Assembly: GCA_023399355.1 (NCBI GenBank)
Contig: JAEWQC010000189.1
Span: forward strand, 1-64,000
Length of the DNA stretch: 64,000 nucleotides
From: Bacillota bacterium
GTDB taxonomy: Bacteria > Bacillota > Clostridia > Acetivibrionales > DTU013
Direction of reading: 5' to 3'
Shown here: positions 34,875 through 42,771 of the stretch, in pieces
Numbering within the stretch: position 1 is the first letter of the stretch
Layout of the letters: each line of letters starts with the position of its first letter
Notes under the pieces: model-generated
Database searches by the model: none
The model's input: only the letters and a program-made list of their open reading frames with translations
What the model was told of the DNA's origin: nothing
Made by a program: the position numbers and the translations under genes

Positions 34875-35081
34875 TCAAATCCTTTTATAAACGCTGGTCG
34901 GAGTGGTCTTATAAGATTTTGCCCTGTTTGTCGCAGGGATATAAAAGCTGAATGTTGTTGCTTCTATGTCTTTTTCGAACTTCAGGGTTTTATGCTCCAA
35001 TAATAGACATACATCGTCATGGAATTCGGTCTGAATCTTTTTTATAGCCCAATCTGCTAAACGGGTATCACTATTATTCAT
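34875..35081 (-). pseudogene. 5' fragment of a nucleotidyltransferase-like hypothetical gene, truncated by the repeat
   Basis: Sixty-eight codons start at ATG 35081 (AAAGGTGG 7 nt upstream) and read MNNSDTRLADWAIKKIQTEF and FSFYIPATNRAKS. They then run into the dispersed repeat and end SYKTTPTSVYKRI. The normal continuation seen in related clostridial hypothetical proteins is missing, so the gene is cut at the repeat boundary. The family call is tentative. Confidence 0.5.
34895..34919 (+). repeat. Dispersed repeat copy B
   Basis: TGGTCGGAGTGGTCTTATAA followed by GATTT; it follows a hairpin of the AAAGGACTTGA type and fuses to the 3' end of the truncated gene. Confidence 0.7.
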
Positions 35082-35275
35082 GGCTAAACCACCTTTTCGT
35101 TTTTTCAAGCGCTTGCATACACAGAATAACATTAGTATCCAATATCGACAATGCCGTCTTCAGTTAGAAAAATTCTCAACTACCAACGTTCATAAATTAG
35201 CGGATATTTTTCTTATATTTTAGCGGATAAGGTGGTATACTAACAGAGACTAATGTTTTGGGGGGTGAATGAAGC

Positions 35276-36526
35276 TTGATTTATCACAAGAGATTTACGG
35301 ATAATGTGCTTGCCGACAGGCTGGCCGGCGCGGGGGCGGTTTTGATTGAGGGCCCAAAAGGCTGTGGAAAAACCGAAACCGCAAAACAAATGGCAAAGAG
35401 CATCGTCCGCTTCGACGTTGATGAGCAAGTGAAAATCAAAATGCAAATTGACCCGCATACCATTCTCACAGGCGCGGTTCCGTCGCTGCTTGACGAATGG
35501 CAGGAATACCCGAAGATATGGGACTACGTCCGCCGCGAGGTGGATGAGCGAAAGCAAAAAGGGCAGTTTATTCTTACCGGTTCTGCAACCCCGGATGACA
35601 ACGCGCGGAGGCATTCAGGAGCAGGACGGTTTTCCATTATCAAAATGCTCCCGATGTCCCTGTTTGAAAAAGGCTGGTCAACCGGTGAGGTCAGCCTTGC
35701 GGCGTTATTAAATGGCGATGCGCCCAATTCCGAATCCGTAAAATTCGACCTTGGTGAGCTCGCGGAAAAGATCACGCTGGGCGGCTGGCCGGGGACGATA
35801 GACGAAAATGCCGCTAACGGATTGATGTTTGTCAGCGACTATGTAAACTTAATTTCAGAAGCGGACGTTTCAAAGGTCTCGGGAAAACGGCGCGACCCAT
35901 ACAAGGTAAAACGCTTGTTGCAGTCGCTTGCAAGAAACATTTCGACCGAAGCCGGCCTCACGTTGCTATCAAAGGATGCTGGCGGCAGCGACAGGGATTT
36001 GGATGATGAGACTGCCGCCGATTATCTTTCGGCTTTGGAAAGACTGATGGCGGTAGACAATCTTCCGGCGTGGAACACGCACATCCGTTCTTCGGATACG
36101 CTGCGGAAAGCACCGAAGCGCCATTTCGCCGACCCCTCGCTTGCTGTCGGCGCGTTAGGCCTTTCCGTCGATAAATTGATTTCCGACTTAAACTTTTTCG
36201 GATTACTCTTTGAATCGCTGGTTATACGCGATTTGCGTGTATACGCTGACGCAAGCAGTGGGAAGGTTTTTCATTACCGGGATTCGCGAGGATTGGAAGT
36301 AGACGCGGTCGTGGAATACGCGGACAGCACGTGGGGCGCGTTCGAGGTTAAGCTCGGCATCGGTGCTGTTGAGGAAGCCGCAGCCAATCTGCTTAAATTC
36401 AAAGATAAGATTGACGACACCAAAGTTAAGCCCCCTTCTTGTCTTGTGGTAATAACCGGCAACGGCTTTGCCTATAAAAGACTTGACGGCGTGCTTGTCG
36501 TCCCGCTGTCGGTTCTGACTGCATGA
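35276..36526 (+). CDS. AAA ATPase with DUF4143 domain
   Basis: This 416-residue P-loop ATPase belongs to the AAA_14 + DUF4143 type. It has Walker A LIEGPKGCGKTETAKQ (about 22-37), Walker B-like PSLLDEWQEYPKIWDYVR and the sensor GQFILTGSATP. The C-terminal DUF4143 domain has KRHFADPSLAVGALGLS, a nuclease-like motif region GLEVDAVVEY and AFEVKLG. It starts at TTG 35276 with GGGGGGTGA 7 nt upstream. These proteins are common in accessory regions and of uncertain function. Its higher GC content than the flanking repeats suggests separate acquisition. Confidence 0.82.
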   Translation: MIYHKRFTDNVLADRLAGAGAVLIEGPKGCGKTETAKQMAKSIVRFDVDEQVKIKMQIDPHTILTGAVPSLLDEWQEYPKIWDYVRREVDERKQKGQFILTGSATPDDNARRHSGAGRFSIIKMLPMSLFEKGWSTGEVSLAALLNGDAPNSESVKFDLGELAEKITLGGWPGTIDENAANGLMFVSDYVNLISEADVSKVSGKRRDPYKVKRLLQSLARNISTEAGLTLLSKDAGGSDRDLDDETAADYLSALERLMAVDNLPAWNTHIRSSDTLRKAPKRHFADPSLAVGALGLSVDKLISDLNFFGLLFESLVIRDLRVYADASSGKVFHYRDSRGLEVDAVVEYADSTWGAFEVKLGIGAVEEAAANLLKFKDKIDDTKVKPPSCLVVITGNGFAYKRLDGVLVVPLSVLTA

Positions 36527-36627
36527 TTATAAATAGCTGTCCTCGTTATATCATAGATTCTGACGGCCTTTATTGTATTTGTATGTACCAAGGTGTGCGC
36601 AAAGAAAATCCTATAAGACCACACCAA

Positions 36628-36785
36628 CGCCCGAGTGTTCTTATAGGATTTGACCTCTGAAAGCCTTAAAACAAAAGGACTTGAAAACTCAAGTCCTTTT
36701 GCATTCGATGGTCGGAGTGGTCTTATAGGATTTCTTGAAGAAATCCAGTAAAATCAACGTTTTGATAGCAGTCGAAAAGCTGTAT
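36628..36785 (+). repeat. Dispersed repeat copies E and C (tandem)
   Basis: Copy E starts GAGTGttCTTATAGGATTT and is followed by CTCTGAAAGCC, the hairpin AAAGGACTTGAAAACTCAAG and the tRNA-Pro end TGGTCGGAGTG (36709-36719). Copy C continues GTCTTATAGGATTT and about 60 bp shared with copy A. An inverted copy of the AAATCCTATAAGACCAC motif lies just before, at about 36607-36623. Confidence 0.7.
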
Positions 36786-36815
36786 TTACTAAGCTTGTTA
36801 TCCACAAAGATAAAA

Positions 36816-36840
36816 CAGGGCTGCCATAGTGACAGCCCTG
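36816..36840 (-). terminator. Terminator of ileS
   Basis: CAGGGCTG (36816-36823) pairs with CAGCCCTG (36833-36840), followed on the minus strand by TTTTATC. It is 4 nt after the ileS stop. Confidence 0.8.
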
Positions 36841-36843
36841 CTT

Positions 36844-39800
36844 TCAGGATAAATTCGAATGTTTTGTTGTTTCAAGCTCCTTTATTTTGATTATCAGGGA
36901 GCCTTCATCAAGCAGAATTTCTTTTTTCACCAGTGGTGATTCGATTTTCCTTATCTCAGATAAAGTTTCACACATGATGTTGGTAGCATATTCATGAATC
37001 ACAGCAGTCAAGGAAGGAGTGGCTGTTTCAAAATCCAGCAGTACCTTATCGGATACGGCAAATCCCGCTTCCTTTCGCAATATCTGGCAGTGCCTCAGTA
37101 TTTCACGATAAAGCCCCTCAGTTCTCAGTCTATCCGTTATCTCGGTATTGAGAGCAATCAGCACCTCATTCTGTGATTTGGATATATGTTCTTTTTCTTT
37201 TGAGGAAAGGTTAAAAAGCTCTGCGGGGAGGATATTCTCATACCTGCTTATCGTTATTGGATTTCCTTTTCTGTAGTCAGAAACGCAAGCAGCCATTTCG
37301 TCATCTGTCAGATTAGAAAGCAACCCCTTGACACGATTCAAATCGCCTTTAAGCTGCTTTCCTGCGACTTGAAAGTTTAGCGACAGATATTGGGTGCTGA
37401 GAGAAGCGAAATCTGTGAGGTAAACGATTTCCTTGACGTTGAGCTCATCCTTGATGACATCGAAGTATGGAGCACAAACAGCTTCAAGCCCTTTATCCAA
37501 ATACAGCATGGACAGTGGTTGTTTCACCTTGATGTTCCTGTCGTTCCTCAGTTTCAACGCCAGAGTCATTATAATCCGAACCTTCTCAACATTTTTGAGT
37601 ATGGCTTCATCAATAGCTCCCGCTTTAGGAAAGTCAGACAGGTGGATTGACTCCTCGCCTGGACCGTATTTCAATGTCATGCCTTGCCAGATGTGCTCGG
37701 TCATGAACGGAAGAACGGGCGCCATGACCTGAGCCATGGCTTTTATCGCATAAAACAATGAGTCGTATGCGCCCTGTTTATCATTATCAAGCGTGTTTTT
37801 CCAGAACCGTTTGCGGTTTATACGGACATACCAGTTGGAAACGTCGTCTGTACAAAGCTCAAATTCCCGTATGAGCTCGGCAAAGTTATATTTCTCATAA
37901 TACTTCGTAGCCTTTAAGATAAAGTCGTCAATGCGGTTTTTCAGCCACATATCCGTCACATCTGCAGATCCCGGCGTGGATATGACTGGCTTGTCGATTT
38001 CCGCATAGGTCATAAAGAACGAAAAGATGTTCCAGAAGTTAAGGAGCTTCCGGCGGGCTTCCTTTCCGAGGTTATAACCAAAACGTACATCGCTCGACAT
38101 AGACGCACCGGCGAAAAGGTAGCGTATCGCGTCGGAGCCAAGCTTTTCCGCCGCCTCGTCAAACCGGATCATGAAGCCTGTCTTAGAAAATTTCATCCCA
38201 TCCTCGGCAAGCACCCAGTTGTTGGTTTGTACTTTCTCATAAGGCGCACGGCCGGTTATGGTAACGCTCATAAAAAGCTGGGAATAGAACCATAGCCGAA
38301 CCTGCTCCTGCATCTCAATGACCCACTCAGCCGGAAAGTTTTTCTCCCATTCAGCCCTGTTAGTAAAATACCCAAGCGTGGAAAACGGAACGATACCGGC
38401 GTCAAGCCATACATCGCCAACTTCGGGAACGCGGGAAACCGATGCCCCGCAATGAGGGCACTGAATCTTTATGCTGTCAATCCACGGGCGATGAAGCTCC
38501 GGTAATTGATATGCAGCTGTTCCACCGAGTTTTGCGAGCTCACCCATAGATCCAATAACAGTGAGGTCCCCGCAGTTCTCGCACGGATAGAACGGAAGCG
38601 GTAAACCATAGAACCGCTTTCTCGAAATATTCCAGTCTCCCATGTTCTGCAGCCAGTCTATCATGCGTTTTCCAATGAACGCAGGTTCCCATTTCACAGT
38701 CTCGGCTGTGCTGATAAGCTTCGGTCTGATATCGCCGGTTTTTATATACCATTCACTGACTAAACGGAACAGCACCTCGGTTTTACAACGCCAGCAGACA
38801 GGATAGCTGTGAGTGTATTCATGTGTTTTATACAGCTTCCCTTGCTTATGCAGATTTTCAAATACTGTCGGGGCAGCTTTTGTTGCAAAAAGGCCGCTTA
38901 GAAAGTCGTACTCGCCGAGGAATACTCCGCTCTCATCTATCGGACATATCTCCTCGAGCGGAAATGACTTGCCAAACTCATAATCCTCCGCGCCACACCC
39001 AGGCGCAATATGGACAACCCCACAGCCTTCGTTGGCGTCCACCTCATCCCATGGGATTATTGTATGACGCAAATCCTTTTGAACAGGCAAGTGCGGGAAA
39101 AAGGTCTCGTACTCAAACCCGACAAGCTCGTTGCCTTTAAGAAGCCGCAATACCTGCTTTTCGCCCTCGACATGCTTAATCGCGGATTTTGCCATAACAA
39201 GCGGTCTTTCAAACCCCTCGCATTTAACAAGTGCATAATCAAGCTCAGGATTGACGGCGAGTGCCACATTCGCCGAAAGCGTCCATGGCGTTGTCGTCCA
39301 GACCAGCATGTCGAAATCCGTGTTCTTTACAGGAGCGATTGCAAACACGGCGGTATGAGTTATGTCCTTATGAGAGCCTGACATTTCATGCTCGGACAAG
39401 GACGTGCCACATCGCGGACACCAGGGCATAGGACGGTGCGACTTCACTATCCAACCGTTTTCGTGGCATATTTTTAGAAAATGCCAGATGGCGGATATAT
39501 TCTCATCGGTGTGAGTGAAATATGAGTTCCCCCAATCCATCCATTGTCCGAGCCTTTTGGACTGCGATGTGATGACACCGGAAAAGTGCTTAATGCGATC
39601 GACACATTTTCTCGTGAAGTTTTCCATGCCATACGCTTCTATATCCTTTTTATCACGGAAGCCGAGCTCCTTTTCGACTTCGACCTCAACCCAAAGTCCC
39701 TGAGTGTCAAAGCCGTTGCGATAGTGGCATGAATACCCATTCATTGCTTTATACCGCAGCACGATATCCTTAATACTCCTGCCCCACGCATGATGGATAC

Positions 39801-39957
39801 CCATGGGATTATTGGCCGTTATCGGCCCATCCAGAAAACGAAATCTCTGATTGGCTTTGTTCTTTTCACGCAGTTTCTCAAAGCATTGATGCTCCTCCCA
39901 TAAACCGAGGATATCATGCTCCATCTTTACAAAATTCAGTTTTGTTTCGTTTGACAT
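36844..39957 (-). CDS. ileS: Isoleucyl-tRNA synthetase with atypical HIGH region
   Basis: The 1037-residue class I synthetase charges tRNA-Ile. The region of the HIGH motif reads ITANNPMGIHHAWGRSIKD, without a standard HIGH. The KMSKS loop is DGMKFSKTGF. An editing domain (VWTTTPWTLSANVALAV) and several CxxC knuckles (CPRCG, CENCG, CPHCG) follow expected order. The C-terminal anticodon domain extends to the end. A T-box leader precedes it. It belongs to a sequence type distinct from the classical bacterial IleRS, and a second ileS elsewhere in the genome is possible. Confidence 0.9.
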   Translation of the reverse strand: MSNETKLNFVKMEHDILGLWEEHQCFEKLREKNKANQRFRFLDGPITANNPMGIHHAWGRSIKDIVLRYKAMNGYSCHYRNGFDTQGLWVEVEVEKELGFRDKKDIEAYGMENFTRKCVDRIKHFSGVITSQSKRLGQWMDWGNSYFTHTDENISAIWHFLKICHENGWIVKSHRPMPWCPRCGTSLSEHEMSGSHKDITHTAVFAIAPVKNTDFDMLVWTTTPWTLSANVALAVNPELDYALVKCEGFERPLVMAKSAIKHVEGEKQVLRLLKGNELVGFEYETFFPHLPVQKDLRHTIIPWDEVDANEGCGVVHIAPGCGAEDYEFGKSFPLEEICPIDESGVFLGEYDFLSGLFATKAAPTVFENLHKQGKLYKTHEYTHSYPVCWRCKTEVLFRLVSEWYIKTGDIRPKLISTAETVKWEPAFIGKRMIDWLQNMGDWNISRKRFYGLPLPFYPCENCGDLTVIGSMGELAKLGGTAAYQLPELHRPWIDSIKIQCPHCGASVSRVPEVGDVWLDAGIVPFSTLGYFTNRAEWEKNFPAEWVIEMQEQVRLWFYSQLFMSVTITGRAPYEKVQTNNWVLAEDGMKFSKTGFMIRFDEAAEKLGSDAIRYLFAGASMSSDVRFGYNLGKEARRKLLNFWNIFSFFMTYAEIDKPVISTPGSADVTDMWLKNRIDDFILKATKYYEKYNFAELIREFELCTDDVSNWYVRINRKRFWKNTLDNDKQGAYDSLFYAIKAMAQVMAPVLPFMTEHIWQGMTLKYGPGEESIHLSDFPKAGAIDEAILKNVEKVRIIMTLALKLRNDRNIKVKQPLSMLYLDKGLEAVCAPYFDVIKDELNVKEIVYLTDFASLSTQYLSLNFQVAGKQLKGDLNRVKGLLSNLTDDEMAACVSDYRKGNPITISRYENILPAELFNLSSKEKEHISKSQNEVLIALNTEITDRLRTEGLYREILRHCQILRKEAGFAVSDKVLLDFETATPSLTAVIHEYATNIMCETLSEIRKIESPLVKKEILLDEGSLIIKIKELETTKHSNLS

Positions 39958-40059
39958 ATAGACGCTTCCTTTCAGATTTTAGTTTGATATGAATGTCTGA
40001 AAGGTCGTCAATTACACTGGCTACGCCCATAGCCCAATCACCTCCCCCGCAGAGTATGA

Positions 40060-40330
40060 GACAAATAAAAAAGCCTTTATCCCATACGATTACGCACGGG
40101 ACGAAAGCTGACTTTACTTAGCCGGGCTATCGTTATACCACCCATTACGCCATACAAGCATATGCGTCCCCTGTAACGGAGGAAATCCGTCGCAGCCTAC
40201 TTGGCAAGCCGTTCAGCGCGCAGCTCAGGAGTGATTTTCGGAAGCATCATACTTGTACCGGGTTTTCACTGTTCCCAGTTCACTGTTAGGTGTTTGAATG
40301 CAGCTTACTCTCTCCATCGTCACTTTTATG
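40060..40330 (-). promoter_or_regulatory. T-box leader of ileS, isoleucine specifier
   Basis: The transcript from about 40329 carries a stem I region with GAGAGTAA and a GAAAATCAC loop whose ATC is the probable Ile specifier. The T-box sequence is TGGGTGGTATAACG (40131-40144), close to but not the consensus, with an antiterminator. The terminator hairpin at 40072-40109 ends in seven T. Uncharged tRNA-Ile would allow read-through into ileS. Confidence 0.8.
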
Positions 40331-40335
40331 CAATT

Positions 40336-40364
40336 ATTATATTCAGCTTTTCAGTAAAAGTCAA
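40336..40364 (-). promoter_or_regulatory. Promoter of ileS T-box transcript
   Basis: TTGACT (40364-40359) and TATAAT (40341-40336) are exactly 17 nt apart, upstream of the T-box leader. Confidence 0.8.
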
Positions 40365-40387
40365 ACCATCTTTACTTTGTTTTACAT

Positions 40388-40466
40388 CCGAGTGGTCTTA
40401 TAGGATTTAGTCTCTGAAAGCCTTAATATGAAAGGACTTGAAAACTCAAGTCCTTTCATATTCGAT
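40388..40466 (+). repeat. Dispersed repeat copy D
   Basis: It reads CCGAGTGGTCTTATAGGATT, then CTCTGAAAGCC and the hairpin AAAGGACTTGAAAACTCAAG, then TTCGATGG. It leads into the tRNA-Pro fragment. The order matches copy E at 36628. Confidence 0.7.
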
Positions 40467-40510
40467 GGTCGGAGTGACAGGATTCGAACCTGCGGCATCT
40501 TGGTCCCAAA
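40466..40510 (-). repeat. Partial tRNA-Pro (3' half), direct repeat of 42278-42322
   Basis: The 45 bp are identical to the 3' half of the intact tRNA-Pro gene, from the anticodon loop to CCA; beyond it similarity decays (only AGCGC remains). This is the pattern left by integration or recombination at a tRNA gene. Confidence 0.8.
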
Positions 40511-40663
40511 TTGAGCGCAAAATGCATTAGAAGAAAAAAAGATGGGACTACAAATTTTATCTCCTACATAGATTAACAGCATTAATATAGAAAAGATGAA
40601 AAAAGAAATTCGCCGCATTTATAGTGGCAAATTTTTTACATGGACACCATTCCATTATCAGAT

Positions 40664-41662
40664 TCAAGTGGTATCACGCAAGCGATCTACCACTTTGTTC
40701 CACATTTCCACTTCCTTTAGAAAAAGGTGTTTGACTAATTCATTAACATCATCTAATATTTTACGTCTATCTGTCTCTGATTTGTAAACCTTCAGCATCT
40801 GGGACTTAACTGTAGACCAACCATTCTGCAATTCCTTGCTGATACGGACAAGAGAACTGATGGTATCAGTATCACAGTATTTATTCAGGACGACTCGAAA
40901 TAAAAGTTCATTTGCGTAGTGCCGGTGCATGACTTGATAAATAAGTACAATTATGACACCCTGTTGTATGCCTGTGTTAAAATCATTATCGGTTAATATC
41001 CAAAAAGGTCCTATTTGCATTGTGCTAATCTGATTAATTAGTTTTTCTGCATTTTTTACTACATCATTGATAGAAAAGGTAAAGGGTGGTATATGTTCAG
41101 GCGGCTTTATAATAAAGCCATGCGGCTCTATGATAGCTTTGTTTAGTGCCAGCAAAAATCTTTCCTCTGGTATTTCCTGTTCAACATACCCGTTTATATC
41201 CTCGTCAAATATATAAAATACTTTCTTTTCATCATCATAGCCATTAATAAATGAATGATGATTCCAATGATTCTGTCCGTAACCGAAGCTGCCGGGCACC
41301 CAATAAAACACGTCTACACCTACCAGCACAAATTCTTTCTGCCGTACATGGCCTTTTATAATATCCAGACAATGCTCGTCATCTCTAAAGCTGATAGGCT
41401 GATATGAAAATTTACCGTGTATATATTTTTCCAAGAAGTCTTGCATTTGATTGAGTATAAGATGGTTATGTATTGTTCTGTTCCCTTCTGTGTTTGTTTC
41501 AGAGGGTTCTGTTTCCCACACTCCGACTTCATAATCATAATCATTAAGATAGGTAGCAGCCATATAGCTAGGTTCTGCGGATGTTATCACAGAAAAAACC
41601 ATATTCAAAAGACAGTTTATCCAATACTCGTTAAAAGGTTGAATTCCTGTACGAATCTGCAT
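40664..41662 (-). CDS. BtrH-N-like (butirosin H type) cysteine-acyltransferase/peptidase-fold protein
   Basis: The 332-residue protein resembles the N-terminal domain of BtrH. It has an N-terminal cysteine in YWINCLLNMVFSVI, and HWNHHSFINGYDDEKKVFYIFDED, where His and Asp would complete a papain-like triad. This is followed by a long helical C-terminal part. BtrH transfers an acyl chain from a carrier protein to an aminoglycoside. Start ATG 41662 follows AGAGG. The gene is alone within the 1.8-kb segment bounded by tRNA-Pro repeats, which suggests acquisition. It may be part of a small natural-product or peptide-modification trait; no carrier protein is nearby. Confidence 0.6.
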   Translation of the reverse strand: MQIRTGIQPFNEYWINCLLNMVFSVITSAEPSYMAATYLNDYDYEVGVWETEPSETNTEGNRTIHNHLILNQMQDFLEKYIHGKFSYQPISFRDDEHCLDIIKGHVRQKEFVLVGVDVFYWVPGSFGYGQNHWNHHSFINGYDDEKKVFYIFDEDINGYVEQEIPEERFLLALNKAIIEPHGFIIKPPEHIPPFTFSINDVVKNAEKLINQISTMQIGPFWILTDNDFNTGIQQGVIIVLIYQVMHRHYANELLFRVVLNKYCDTDTISSLVRISKELQNGWSTVKSQMLKVYKSETDRRKILDDVNELVKHLFLKEVEMWNKVVDRLRDTT

Positions 41663-41668
41663 TATCAA

Positions 41669-42277
41669 TACCTCTTTTCAGACGAGAATTAATAATTTAA
41701 ATATAGATGTAATACTTTTACTATCCCACAATGTGTTATAAAAATCAAGAAAATTTTACAATAATAAGTCAATCAAACTAGAAAAATGAACGAATTACAG
41801 ACGTGTGACTTTGGGGATTGGGGATTATGCACTTGTGAGATTCTTAAATGTACAAGAGCAACGAAAAACAGATTATGATAAGCCGGAACAAGGGATGCGG
41901 AAGAAAGCAAGAACATACTGGCGAAAAGCCAATGACAGCTACATTGCATATACAAAACTCCGCAAGCCGAAACCAGATGTATTCCGGGTGAATCAACAAT
42001 TATTAAACCTTTTGGTATTGAATCTGGACAAGAGGCTTCGGCTTCTTTTATGCAAATTTTGGTTAAGATGTTCAGGGAAGAAAATTGCATTGATAACTGG
42101 ATAGATTTGTAAAAATAAAATTGGCTCCCGTTAAGGATGCCCTAATTAAGAAGGATCAGTATAGGCAGAGAAACAAAAATTTGAGCCAGCCGCGGCTCTT
42201 TTTTTATATTTTCATGCATAAGGTGTAAATAAGGTGTAAAGGGCATAAAAAAGGATCCCAATATAACTTGGAACCCT
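41669..42277. other. 609-bp gap with no supported gene
   Basis: An open frame at 41805-42104 on the plus strand has no recognisable family, no SD and competing frames on both strands. A frame ending at about 42108 (EENCIDNWIDL) may be the tail of a lost gene. An intrinsic terminator is at 42183-42205. Confidence 0.4.
42183..42205 (+). terminator. Intrinsic terminator (plus strand)
   Basis: GAGCC-AGCCGC-GGCTC followed by a run of T. Confidence 0.6.
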
Positions 42278-42353
42278 TGGTCGGAGTGACAGGATTCGAA
42301 CCTGCGGCATCTTGGTCCCAAACCAAGCGCGCTACCAACTGCGCTACACCCCG
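42278..42353 (-). tRNA. tRNA-Pro, anticodon UGG
   Basis: The minus strand folds as a 76-nt tRNA: CGGGGTG acceptor with CACTCCG, D arm GCGC...GCGC, anticodon loop TTTGGGA (TGG) on CTTGG/CCAAG, T loop TTCGAAT and encoded CCA. Its 3' half is duplicated at 40466-40510. Confidence 0.93.
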
Positions 42354-42422
42354 TTATGCTGTAAAAACATGTCGACATAATAATTGTCTGGTATGTCTGC
42401 GTCCTTTTTCGGCGCAGAGTAC

Positions 42423-42451
42423 ATTGTACTATATGCCATACATTTGTTCAA
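42423..42451 (-). promoter_or_regulatory. Promoter of tRNA-Pro
   Basis: TTGAAC (42451-42446) and TACAAT (42428-42423) are 17 nt apart, about 70 nt before the tRNA. Confidence 0.55.
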
Positions 42452-42630
42452 TGACACTGCATCGCATTTAACACTGTTTCGAAGCATTTTGCCTTCGATA
42501 TCTTCGTTCTGCTCCACGTAGCTGCATTTTAAGTGATTTTACCCATTTCCGCAACAGAAAATAATCCTGTCGGCTAGTCTGATAGAGCTTTATCCATGAA
42601 CCGTGTTTTTGCATGTACTTATTTTACCGG

Positions 42631-42771
42631 TCAATTGGTAGAAACGTTCTTCCGCTTAGGCCTGCGTTTAGGCCTGCGTTTGGGCCTCTGTTCGAGCTTC
42701 CGCTCGGGTTTCTGCTTAGGCTTCCATTCGGGCTTCCCTTCGTTCCTCTGCTGTGAATGCCGTGCCGCCTT
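42631..42771 (-). other. In-frame extension after the TGA of the AlgJ-like gene, Lys/Pro/Arg-rich
   Basis: Directly after the TGA the same frame continues 46 codons to a second TGA (42631-42633). It encodes SQQRNEGKPEWKPKQKPERK, then LEQRPKRRPKRRPKRK. A repetitive basic tail in frame with an extracellular enzyme is not expected by chance. Either the TGA is a recent nonsense mutation, or there is read-through. DNA repeats alone could also generate it. Confidence 0.5.

Noticed and set aside
41805..42104. Hypothetical protein of 99 codons
   Set aside because: There is no SD, no family and an equal-length frame on the other strand.
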